In this document: one piece after another, positions 8,086 to 14,284 of the stretch
Layout of the letters: each line of letters opens with the position of its first letter
How positions within the stretch are numbered: position 1 is the first letter of the stretch
Source: AM-0621 sp964386705
GTDB taxonomy: Bacteria; Planctomycetota; Planctomycetia; Planctomycetales; Planctomycetaceae
Direction: 5' to 3'
DNA length: 17,804 nt
Assembly (NCBI GenBank): GCA_964386705.1
Contig: CAYLTY010000178.1
Span: 1-17,804, forward strand
The notes under the pieces: generated by a model
What the model was told of the DNA's origin: nothing
What the model saw: only the letters and a program-made list of their open reading frames with translations
Databases searched by the model: none
Program-made: the position numbers and the translations under genes

Positions 8086-8397
8086 TTAGAACTTCACCTT
8101 ACCTGTGAGCATTTCCCACCACAGGCGCCAGTCGCCCATCAGGCTGTAGCGCGGGTATTTGAACGTCGCGGGTCTGTTGTGCTCAAAAAAGAAGTGGCCT
8201 ACCCACGCAAAAGCGTAGCCTTGCACGATACCGGTCGGTATCAGCCACCAGAGTTGCGTAACACCAGCCGTGATGAATGAGATCAGCGCCAGTGTCGTCC
8301 CCAGGAAGTGCAACCGCCGAGACGTCCGGTTCGAATGCTCGTTGAGATAGAACGGGTAGAAGTCAGCAAAGCTGCGGAAGGGTTGTTCTTCACTCAT
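8086..8397 (-). CDS. Mpo1-like / DUF962 family membrane protein
   Basis: This 103-aa protein closely fits the DUF962 (YGL010w/Mpo1-like) family. Hallmarks are FYLNEHSNRTSRRLHFLGT at the N-terminus and GHFFFEHNRPATFKYPRYSL with GDWRLWWEMLTGK at the C-terminus. Conserved histidines are at 21, 30, 68 and 73. The yeast member Mpo1 is an iron-dependent dioxygenase in 2-hydroxy fatty acid alpha-oxidation that uses conserved histidines; the bacterial members are mostly uncharacterised. Two hydrophobic segments (about 31-47 and 49-68) suggest an inner-membrane protein. Its ATG lies inside the end of the upstream gene (8-nt overlap), which implies translational coupling. The same activity in this organism is inference. 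Confidence 0.88.
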   Translation of the reverse strand: MSEEQPFRSFADFYPFYLNEHSNRTSRRLHFLGTTLALISFITAGVTQLWWLIPTGIVQGYAFAWVGHFFFEHNRPATFKYPRYSLMGDWRLWWEMLTGKVKF

Positions 8398-8857
8398 GTG
8401 AATTCTCTGTCAATGTGCGATCAGCTGAGGACCCATGGGGAATGGGATCGATGGGTACCCGTGAACTATCGGGTTGATCCAGATTGTCCGATGTCATTGC
8501 AGACGCCATCCAGCAGGCAAAGCCCAGAAATAAGCCCGAGAAGACAAACACGAACAGCGTTACAAAGGGTGCCAGATTCCTCCAATGGCCAGCGCTTAAC
8601 CCCGTATGAAAGCGATGGACAAAAAGCAGGACACTGGCAAAACCGAAAATGAATGCGGACGAACCTTTCGAAAATCGGTCACCGATGCGGTAAGCCCCGG
8701 CAACGAGTCCCAGTGCTGACAAGTACAGCCCAAGTGTCGGGTCGGTTTTACTATCGGGAGGTGTGGTGACCAGTTCCCAGAACGCTACAACAGCGCAAAC
8801 CACCACGCACCGGACCAGAACGTCGTAGGGCGTTGCCCGTCGTCGCGTCGTCTCCAT
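8390..8857 (-). CDS. Hypothetical four-TM membrane protein
   Basis: This 155-aa protein has about four hydrophobic segments (residues about 13-30, 42-58, 66-82 and 93-118) and a polar, Asp/Ser/Pro-rich C-terminal tail of about 35 residues. The start at 8857 is supported by GGAGG 7 nt upstream. Its stop overlaps the start of the DUF962 gene by 8 nt, so the two are almost certainly one operon. No domain is recognised. The overlap hints at a joint role with the Mpo1-like protein in membrane lipid metabolism, but nothing in its own sequence shows this. Confidence 0.75.
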   Translation of the reverse strand: METTRRRATPYDVLVRCVVVCAVVAFWELVTTPPDSKTDPTLGLYLSALGLVAGAYRIGDRFSKGSSAFIFGFASVLLFVHRFHTGLSAGHWRNLAPFVTLFVFVFSGLFLGFACWMASAMTSDNLDQPDSSRVPIDPIPHGSSADRTLTENSHE

Positions 8858-9067
8858 GCTGGCGCCTCCGAGGTAGCATGAACTTACTTCCTAAACTCAG
8901 TCTGTGCTGAACGGACTGGAGATTTCAACAGCGTGTTTGCGGACTGGCCAGGAGTTCGTGACTCTTGGCCCTTCTATGCTGGCCGCGTCGTGAACACCAC
9001 AGACCCTCCACACCGTCGGAACTGTCAAAATGGAATGGCCGGTAAGGCAGACTCGCGATGCTGCAAG

Positions 9068-9544
9068 CTAGGCGACCGAGGTTTGCTGATTCCCGGAAGC
9101 GTCTTCAGAGTCGTCCGGCAGTCGTAAAAGTTGATAGGCCGAGAAGATGTCCAAGTACATTTTCTTTGCGAGCTCATCGAGTTCGACGCGGACCGTTTCG
9201 TGTTGCCAGGTCGAATAGACGCGACCGATCCGACCTCGATACCTGCCAGCAATGATTTGTACTTGGTCTCCGACAACAAACGGTCCGCCGTTGGATATCC
9301 CCTGCGAGTAGAGGATGGGACCAAACACGAACCACCCTAAAACCATTGCGCATTGGAGGCCCAGCAAGCACGACATGATCGCGATGGGTAATAGGCTTGG
9401 CAGCATGGCTCGATCCTTCAACACGTCCCAGCTGGCTCCAATCGCTCCGAGCGCCCAAGCCGTTGCCGCAATTGCGCTACTCCAATGCCACACCACCAGC
9501 AGCCATCCTGATGCCCAAAACGATTGCTTGAATGTTGGCATCAT
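9068..9544 (-). CDS. Two-TM membrane protein with a C-terminal KOW-like domain
   Basis: This 158-aa protein has two hydrophobic segments (about 10-35 and 48-80). They are followed by a predicted soluble segment, GPFVVGDQVQIIAGRYRGRIGRVYST (about 87-112) and then VRVELDELAKKMYLDIFSAYQLLRL. The VGDxVxIxxGxYxGxxGxV pattern matches the KOW/SH3-like motif of ribosomal and NusG-type proteins, here attached to a membrane anchor. The tail is acidic and polar. The ATG at 9544 is directly followed by a second ATG; GAGG lies about 11 nt upstream. The function is unknown. It is separated by 210 bp from the next minus-strand gene. Confidence 0.7.
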   Translation of the reverse strand: MMPTFKQSFWASGWLLVVWHWSSAIAATAWALGAIGASWDVLKDRAMLPSLLPIAIMSCLLGLQCAMVLGWFVFGPILYSQGISNGGPFVVGDQVQIIAGRYRGRIGRVYSTWQHETVRVELDELAKKMYLDIFSAYQLLRLPDDSEDASGNQQTSVA

Positions 9545-9692
9545 CGTTTGTGTGACCTCGGCGTCCTCTGCATTTCAAACTCCTCGAAACGAGATAACCA
9601 GAGCGGACGCGTTGAACGATCATACTGCCGCCGCTGGTTCGCAAGAAAAGGAATCTGCGGGCTCTGCTCGGTAAACCAACCTGCCGAAACGA

Positions 9693-9721
9693 AACGGCCC
9701 CGAGGGATACTCGGGGCCGTT
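9693..9721 (-). terminator. Strong intrinsic terminator of the DUF1080 gene
   Basis: AACGGCCCCGAG (9693-9704) and CTCGGGGCCGTT (9710-9721) form a perfect 12-bp GC-rich stem with a 5-nt loop. Read on the minus strand, it comes 28 nt after the stop codon of the DUF1080 gene and is followed by the T-rich TTTCGTTTC. This is the best terminator in the window. Confidence 0.8.
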
Positions 9722-9749
9722 GTGGTGGACTGCATCAGCTCGGTGAGTG

Positions 9750-11102
9750 TTACTTCGCTTCGAGCTGCTCTTCCAGTTTCTGAATGCGAATGTTACGGAA
9801 TTCAACAGCGTCACCGTGGCCAGCGAAGCCAAAGAAGCCTTCCGCGTTTTCCTTGCCAGGATGCGGGCTGTTGGCCATGTACTCGGTGATCTTGCTGAGG
9901 TCAGTATCAAGGATCACGGAACCGTTGAGTTCCACCTTGATTGTGGAACCCTTTACGGTCACTTCCTGATAATTCCATTCGCCGGTCGGACGATGATACC
10001 CGCGATGTGAGGCAGCCATGCCATAGGCCGAACCGTGATACTGTCGCTGATCGAGCTTCGCATACTGTGGAGCGTCGTTATCCAGCACTTGTAGTTCGCA
10101 CATGCCAACGTAGGCGGTATCGCCCTTGCCAGGATAGCGAATTGCCAGACCGTTGTTGCCGCCTTTCGGAATCTTGATCTCCAGCTTGACCTTGAAGTCC
10201 TTGAGTGTCTCGTTGACGTAGATCGTACCGCCCGTGCCCTTCTTGCATCGGATTACACCATCGACCACTTCATAGCTGTCGACAGGCCCGGCCCAGCCTT
10301 CTAGGTCCTTGCCGTTGAAGACGGACTTGAAACCTTCATCGCTGCCGCCCAGCGTCTTTGCGGCCTCTTCAGCTCCGATCTCTCGGATGAAGATGTTACG
10401 CCAGCGAATCTCGCCGCCATGAGTTTGCAGCTGAATGGGGCCAGTCGCGAACAGCGGAGCCTTGCGGTCGAAGTAGTTCTCGAGGATGGCGTCATCAACC
10501 ACCAATTTGTCGTTCAACCACACCCAGGTCCGCGCGCCGATCTGCTTGATGCGGAACTTGTTCCATTCGCCGAAAGGTTTGTCAGCCAGCACCAGCGGGT
10601 CCTTGCCTTTAGCTCCGGCGCTGTTGTTCCACAGTCCGCCTGAGCCCTTGTCGGCACCGAGGTTCCACTTGCCGCCATCTTCGGTGAAGTCCCAAATCTG
10701 CACCTGAGGAGTCGCCTTCAGGTAGATGCCGCTGTCGGCCTTGGCGACCGTCTTGTAGTCGATCAGGAACTCATAGCTGCCGTAGTCCTTGGGTGTCGTC
10801 AGGTAGGTCCCAAACCCGTCGTTGACGAGATCGCCTTCCTGCACGGTCCAGTGTTTGATGGCGTCTTCCCAGTTCTTGGCCCACATGCTGTCGAGCTGCT
10901 CTGGGGTCATCTCTTTGAACTTGCGGACGTCGAAGTGCGGCAGAGCGCGCCAGCCTTCGATGTCTTTGCCGTTGAAGACGGCCGTAAAGCCTTCCGGCGG
11001 CACATTCTCGCGGTCGCCGGGGTACTTCTCAGCCGCCGTGGCTGAGTTCATCAGAGTCGCGCCGGCTACCAACGCCCACAAGCTCGCATAGAACCGCTTC
11101 AT
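9750..11102 (-). CDS. Exported tandem DUF1080 protein (3-keto-disaccharide hydrolase-like)
   Basis: The frame is open to 11204, but the start at 11102 is chosen: GGAG lies 8 nt upstream and the 450-aa product begins with a signal peptide (MKRFYASLWALVAGATLMNSATAA, cleavage near 24). Two DUF1080 (PF06439, concanavalin-like fold) domains are present. Domain 1 (about 38-241) opens with GFTAVFNGKDIEGW, and domain 2 (about 257-442) opens with GFKSVFNGKDLEGW. The second carries typical strands such as GGNNGLAIRYPGKGD, CELQVLDNDAPQY and GEWNYQEVTVKGSTIKVELNG; the first ends with QLQTHGGEIRWRNIFIREI. The family is annotated as 3-keto-disaccharide hydrolases and is greatly expanded in planctomycetes. 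It acts outside the cytoplasm. It appears monocistronic, with its own terminator at 9693-9721. Confidence 0.88.
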   Translation of the reverse strand: MKRFYASLWALVAGATLMNSATAAEKYPGDRENVPPEGFTAVFNGKDIEGWRALPHFDVRKFKEMTPEQLDSMWAKNWEDAIKHWTVQEGDLVNDGFGTYLTTPKDYGSYEFLIDYKTVAKADSGIYLKATPQVQIWDFTEDGGKWNLGADKGSGGLWNNSAGAKGKDPLVLADKPFGEWNKFRIKQIGARTWVWLNDKLVVDDAILENYFDRKAPLFATGPIQLQTHGGEIRWRNIFIREIGAEEAAKTLGGSDEGFKSVFNGKDLEGWAGPVDSYEVVDGVIRCKKGTGGTIYVNETLKDFKVKLEIKIPKGGNNGLAIRYPGKGDTAYVGMCELQVLDNDAPQYAKLDQRQYHGSAYGMAASHRGYHRPTGEWNYQEVTVKGSTIKVELNGSVILDTDLSKITEYMANSPHPGKENAEGFFGFAGHGDAVEFRNIRIQKLEEQLEAK

Positions 11103-11317
11103 TGAGGTCACTCCCGTAGAACCGAATGGATCTCGCTGCGGGATTGGTTCAACTGCAACGTCATCAGAGACGCGTTGAACATGACCGCAACGAGACATAA
11201 CCAAGGTTTGACGCCGCCAGTCGATGGCTGGGGCGAACAGAGGTTATGAGTCGGTCCTCGGAGTGTCGAGCAGGCGAGCCTGTTGGAAGCGACCAGCCAC
11301 GCGTGGGAAGCGGGCGA

Positions 11318-11776
11318 TCACATCGAGACGTTGATGGACATGCCTCCGCCGCAACACCCACCGCCCATGCCGCCGGGTGTCAACGGGGCGTCGATTTGCA
11401 GATTGAGATGCGAATTCTGACCGCCGCCCATCATGCCTGCGAGCGCCATGCCGGCGAGCAACGCTCCGCCGCCACCTCCGCCGCCGTTCTTGTCTTTCTT
11501 CTGACTGGCGGCAGCGATCATCAGAGCCATCAGGATCTCGCCCGAGGTGAAGTCCTGCATGGTCTGCACCAGATTCTGCATTTGGGACGACAGCCCAGTC
11601 ATGGGATCGAACTGAGTGCTTCCAGCCGTATTCGTGGCACCTGCGGCATTCGTAGCACCGGCAGCGGTGCCTGCGCCGACGCCCGTCGCCGATGACACGC
11701 CGGAGCCAGCTCCCATGCCACCGCCAAACGACACGCCCATGCCACCAAATCCACCGACTGCACCAATGCCTGACAT
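11318..11776 (-). CDS. Glycine-rich low-complexity protein of unknown function
   Basis: The start at 11776 is preferred over longer versions (open to 11872) because AGAGG lies about 9 nt upstream and the preceding stretch looks non-coding. The 152-aa product has a Gly/Ala/Thr-rich N-terminal half (1-54). A predicted amphipathic helical core follows (about 55-92, with QMQNLVQTMQDFTSGEILMA and LMIAAASQKKDK). Then come a seven-Gly run (98-104), a hydrophobic Ala/Met/Gly segment (105-118) and a C-terminal GGGCCGGG with vicinal Cys141-Cys142. No signal peptide or known domain is seen. The composition recalls secreted or surface glycine-rich proteins, but that is only a resemblance. The same DNA is also open on the other strand and in a second minus-strand frame, so the coding call is good but not certain. 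Confidence 0.65.
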   Translation of the reverse strand: MSGIGAVGGFGGMGVSFGGGMGAGSGVSSATGVGAGTAAGATNAAGATNTAGSTQFDPMTGLSSQMQNLVQTMQDFTSGEILMALMIAAASQKKDKNGGGGGGGALLAGMALAGMMGGGQNSHLNLQIDAPLTPGGMGGGCCGGGMSINVSM

Positions 11777-12217
11777 AGTAAGCCTCTTGAGCTGCCAACG
11801 TCCGATTGACCGCACTGCGGGAATATCACCGCAGCCGCGACACCGGTCGAAGAAACGCAAGCGCCGCGCCAATCGGTATCAACGAGAGTCACGTCGGCGG
11901 CCTCAGTCGTCACCGCAACAGTCTAAGAGTGGCGGAAAGGCCCCTGATTTTAAGGGATTCTGGACGTGTAATTATTGTTGAACAGGAGTCGCTGGCGGCC
12001 GCAAACATGACCGTGAACGGTGTCGCGAAAAATCAACACACCCGCTGTGTGGCGACACGACTGATGCCTGCACGCAACGCGATCAAACCGACGTTGATAT
12101 TTCGCAACAGTGATTCGCCGCATTATCTGAATTGAATTTGACGGAATCGCGACACGACCTAGTGTTGCCGGGCCCTTCTGCTCGGTATCGCTGTCTCTCA
12201 ACCGCGGAGTCTGCACC
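11777..12217. other. Intergenic region between divergent genes
   Basis: This 441-bp gap lies between the glycine-rich gene (minus) and the PilZ gene (plus). No convincing coding frame was found: short frames on both strands are Arg/Ser/His-rich and lack supported starts. It contains a nested inverted repeat at 12020-12058. A weak plus-strand promoter guess is TTGACG near 12139 with TAGTGT 16 nt later. Confidence 0.5.
12020..12058. repeat. Nested inverted repeat (stem with internal loop)
   Basis: GTGTCGC (12020-12026) pairs perfectly with GCGACAC (12052-12058), and inside it ACACA (12036-12040) pairs with TGTGT (12046-12050) around CCCGC. Together they can fold a 39-nt RNA or mark a dyad operator between two divergent genes. 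There is no T-tract on the plus strand. Confidence 0.35.
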
Positions 12218-12655
12218 ATGTTCTCGGCCCTCGCTGCCGTGTTGAAACGCACCAGGCGCGCTGCTTCGAATTCAGAGTCCGTAGAGGCGCCAGCTCCACT
12301 CTGCTGGCAACCCAGCAATCACCCGGCCGAGCGTCGTGAGACTCATCGCCTGCCGCTCGCTCAAGACTTGTGCCTGGTGGGACTCGACGATCATTTCCGA
12401 GTCGTCGGCGAACCGTGCATCGTGCAAGGCCGAGACATTTCTGCTGACGGCATCTCATTCAGCCATCACCGTCCGCTGCCCTACCGCTTTATCGGGCTGT
12501 CGTATCAGGCAGCTCAAGGTACCGTGACGACCCTGCTCAAGCTGAGCTGGTGCCGCTTCACCAAACCCGGCGAATACGCCAGCGGCGGCAAGTTCATTCG
12601 CACAGAGACACGGCTTACTCTGCCCGCCGACTGGTCCACCCTCTGCAAGGGCTAG
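12218..12655 (+). CDS. PilZ-domain protein (putative c-di-GMP binding)
   Basis: This 145-aa protein has a PilZ-like domain from about residue 37 to 140. The first c-di-GMP-binding element fits AERRETHR (Arg39, Arg40, Arg44) and the second fits RDISADGISF (Asp73-Ile-Ser75-Ala-Asp-Gly78, matching D/NxSxxG). Later strands include LLKLSWCRF and YASGGKFIR. PilZ proteins bind cyclic di-GMP and regulate motility, adhesion or polysaccharide output. The first 35 residues are basic and then Pro-rich, without a domain. GGAG 8 nt before the ATG supports the start. It appears to be a single gene, followed by a repeat-rich gap. Sequence conservation is moderate, so ligand binding is inferred. Confidence 0.75.
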   Translation: MFSALAAVLKRTRRAASNSESVEAPAPLCWQPSNHPAERRETHRLPLAQDLCLVGLDDHFRVVGEPCIVQGRDISADGISFSHHRPLPYRFIGLSYQAAQGTVTTLLKLSWCRFTKPGEYASGGKFIRTETRLTLPADWSTLCKG

Positions 12656-12701
12656 GTCTTTCATGGCGCTCTCGTGGCTTCGATCACAGAAGTTGATAGA
12701 A

Positions 12702-12728
12702 ACGCAGAGAGCGCAGAGGACGCGGAGA
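12702..12728. repeat. Three tandem 9-bp units (ACGCAGAGA type)
   Basis: ACGCAGAGA, GCGCAGAGG and ACGCGGAGA follow each other without gaps, 46 bp after the PilZ stop codon. Similar CGCAGAG-type degenerate tandem repeats are common in intergenic DNA of several bacterial phyla, as I recall. The function is unknown. Confidence 0.6.
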
Positions 12729-12823
12729 GGTTAATCAATCTTCGCGCCGCGCTGTGATTCAGCCGGAGCGGTTGAGCATCAGCGCTTCCGTGGCGCATTA
12801 AGTAAGCTTGACATGATTGTTAA

Positions 12824-12913
12824 GTTCACGCACACTTACGAAAGAACGCCTGCCAATCTTCATGGAACGCGCATGAGGCAAGGAGATCACAACAGGCGTT
12901 CTTTACCGTGAAC
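12824..12913. repeat. Inverted-repeat element of about 65-90 bp
   Basis: AAAGAACGCCTG (12841-12852) and CAGGCGTTCTTT (12893-12904) are perfect 12-bp inverted copies with 40 bp between them. An outer pair, GTTCACG (12824-12830) and CGTGAAC (12907-12913), extends the symmetry with unequal spacers (10 and 2 nt). It could be a small non-autonomous mobile element remnant, a transcript hairpin, or a recognition site. No target-site duplication was identified. Confidence 0.5.
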
Positions 12914-12942
12914 AGTGTTGAGTCGTTTTGCTAGATCAGCCA

Positions 12943-13066
12943 CTCCCTTTTGGTCCATATGTGGCACGCGTTGATCGAGGTGAAGCGCAACGATTGGGAG
13001 TTACGGCATATGACCGTGCTTTCGACGCTGCGTTCATCGCGCGCGCTCCCAATAGATCAAAGGGAG
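12943..13066 (+). promoter_or_regulatory. Leader with inverted repeats that can pair with the module's ribosome binding site
   Basis: CTCCCTTT (12943-12950) is perfectly complementary to AAAGGGAG (13059-13066), which is the Shine-Dalgarno of the nucleotidyltransferase gene. Inside it, GGTCCATATG/CATATGACC (12952-12961 and 13007-13015, one bulge) and ATTGGGAG/CTCCCAAT (12993-13000 and 13046-13053) add further complementary pairs, though these last two cannot form together without crossing. The layout would suit an operator for the XRE protein or a translational attenuator; both are inference. Confidence 0.35.
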
Positions 13067-13073
13067 CGTGAGG

Positions 13074-13664
13074 ATGAGCGCAGGACGCAAGAAGTCTGTT
13101 CGGAAACTGCCGGCATTCAACGCAGAGGGTGTGTTACCGCGGGGCGACTACGAACTGACGCCGGATGAGTTGCGCAGTTCCATGCTTGTTCATGGTCCGC
13201 GTCGCAAGACAGCGGAGAGAACTTGGGACGCCGTGTGGCGGAGTCAACTGCTGGAGAATGCGCTCACGCTGACTCAGCAGTTGTGGCAGGTTGGGATTGA
13301 GGATGTTTACCTAGACGGGTCATTCGTCGAGGACAATGACCATCCGAACGATATTGATGGCTATTTTGACTGTGATTTGCTGGAGCTGGCCTCGGGCAAG
13401 CTTCAACAAAAATTGAATGAGATCGATCCGTACAAGATATGGAATTGGGACCCGAAATCTCGGGTTCGCGTTGCGGGAATCAACAAACTTCAATTGCCGA
13501 TGTGGCAAACCTATCGAGTGGAATTGTTTCCGCACGTAGGACAGCTCAGCGGCATTCGAGACAAGTTCGGCAACGAACTCGAATTCCCCGCAGCCTTTCG
13601 TTTGCGCCGCGATGGCGTGCCGAAAGGTATTATCAAGGTCGTACAAGAACATGATTCGAAATGA
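13074..13664 (+). CDS. DUF6932-like nucleotidyltransferase-fold protein, probable toxin
   Basis: This 196-aa protein starts at the ATG at 13074, which has GGGAG 7 nt upstream; an in-frame GTG at 13068 overlaps that site and is rejected. The N-terminus (KLPAFNAEGVLPRGDYELTPDELR, residues 11-34) matches the typical opening of DUF6932-type proteins. The core VYLDGSFVEDNDHPNDIDGYF shows the polymerase-beta-type nucleotidyltransferase signature: Gly82-Ser83 with Asp93-Ile-Asp95. Glu150 in YRVELFPH is a candidate third acidic ligand. Such proteins, like MenA/AbiEii-type toxins, may transfer nucleotides to tRNA or other targets; the target here is unknown. Its 3' end overlaps the downstream HTH gene by 14 nt, indicating a tight operon. 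Confidence 0.75.
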   Translation: MSAGRKKSVRKLPAFNAEGVLPRGDYELTPDELRSSMLVHGPRRKTAERTWDAVWRSQLLENALTLTQQLWQVGIEDVYLDGSFVEDNDHPNDIDGYFDCDLLELASGKLQQKLNEIDPYKIWNWDPKSRVRVAGINKLQLPMWQTYRVELFPHVGQLSGIRDKFGNELEFPAAFRLRRDGVPKGIIKVVQEHDSK

Positions 13665-14118
13665 CATTGAATATCGCGAGGCGCAGCAGCGTTTGGCGAC
13701 TCAAGAGACGCAGTTGAAGCAGCAAGCCGAGCAACTGCGAACGATGAAACTCAGCAAGGATGAAGTGAAACGAGTGCTTGATCCAGTTCGCTCCTTCATG
13801 GAGCAGATAAAGGATGAAGTCGAATCCTACGAACGCCTCAAACGTGGCGAGTTTGACGAACTCTTCAATTTGAATGGCCTCGGCCAAATGCTCATTGCCC
13901 TCAGAATCTCGAAGGGCATAAGTCAGCGAGAACTCGCGGAACGACTCAGCGTGAGCGAATCGCAGATTTCGCGAGACGAACGCAACGAGTACCACGGAGT
14001 CACCGTCGATCGTGCCAGCCGGGTGCTCGAGGCTCTTGAAGCGCAGGTTCGCACAACCGTGGTTGCAACCGCCCTCCCGAAACCCGTTCGCACCCCGCGC
14101 AGAACCAAAGCGAGCTGA
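13651..14118 (+). CDS. XRE-family HTH protein with N-terminal coiled coil, probable antitoxin/autoregulator
   Basis: This protein of about 155 aa is read from the ATG at 13651, 14 nt before the end of the nucleotidyltransferase gene. Residues about 5-65 are a charged, Gln/Glu/Lys-rich predicted coiled coil. Residues about 76-131 are a Cro/CI-type helix-turn-helix, with LIALRISKGISQRELAERLS and VSESQISRDERNEYHGVTVD as the core. The tail (about 142-155) is Arg/Lys/Pro rich. An XRE protein translationally coupled to a nucleotidyltransferase is the usual shape of a type II or IV toxin-antitoxin operon in which the HTH protein binds the promoter. No Shine-Dalgarno is obvious, consistent with coupling. 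Longer frames (from 13612) overlap the upstream gene further and are unlikely. Confidence 0.75.
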   Translation: MIRNDIEYREAQQRLATQETQLKQQAEQLRTMKLSKDEVKRVLDPVRSFMEQIKDEVESYERLKRGEFDELFNLNGLGQMLIALRISKGISQRELAERLSVSESQISRDERNEYHGVTVDRASRVLEALEAQVRTTVVATALPKPVRTPRRTKAS

Positions 14119-14167
14119 AGCGGACGATTCCGTGACCAAAAGATGAGGCCAAACTCATCGTTGCCGT

Positions 14168-14196
14168 TTGACATTCTGCGAGAACGTCACGAACTT
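14168..14196 (+). promoter_or_regulatory. Possible promoter for ispA-dxs
   Basis: A perfect TTGACA (14168-14173) lies about 110 bp before the ispA start, in the gap after the HTH gene. At 17-nt spacing the -10 would be GAACTT, which is poor. Upstream, GATGAG-GCCAAA-CTCATC (14142-14159) is a 6-bp hairpin that might end the preceding operon. Downstream, CCGGG/CCCGG (14208-14227) is another small dyad in the leader. Confidence 0.3.
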
Positions 14197-14284
14197 GCCG
14201 ACTGCAGCCGGGTCGTTTTGCGCCCGGTGTTCCGCGGTTGGGGCTGACTGGATCGGCCTCTGGCGCTTCGAGAAGCAGGATGGC

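Larger units (their letters stand above)
12656..13073. other. Repeat-rich intergenic region upstream of the two-gene module
   Basis: This 418-bp gap lacks a believable gene. It holds three 9-bp tandem units (12702-12728), a TTGACA box (12808-12813) without a good -10 partner, a perfect 12-bp inverted repeat (12841-12904), and several short inverted repeats in the leader of the nucleotidyltransferase gene (12943-13066). A 72-aa frame at 12950-13168 overlaps the real gene and is not supported. Confidence 0.6.

Noticed and set aside
11246..11695. 149-aa plus-strand frame and a His/Arg-rich minus-strand frame over the glycine-rich gene
   Set aside because: Compositions are Arg/His-skewed shadows; only the 11318-11776 frame has a Shine-Dalgarno and a plausible helical core.
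12841..12904. Intrinsic terminator
   Set aside because: The arms are 40 bp apart and no T-tract follows beyond CTTT, so a terminator is unlikely; kept as an inverted-repeat element.
12950..13168. 72-aa plus-strand frame before the nucleotidyltransferase gene
   Set aside because: It overlaps the supported gene, lacks a ribosome binding site and reads like translated non-coding sequence. The leader is better explained by inverted repeats.
14168..14284. N-terminal extension of ispA by 39 residues
   Set aside because: The extension starts at a TTG within a TTGACA box, has Cys/Trp-rich non-conserved sequence and would make the enzyme longer than its family; 14285 has AGGA upstream.
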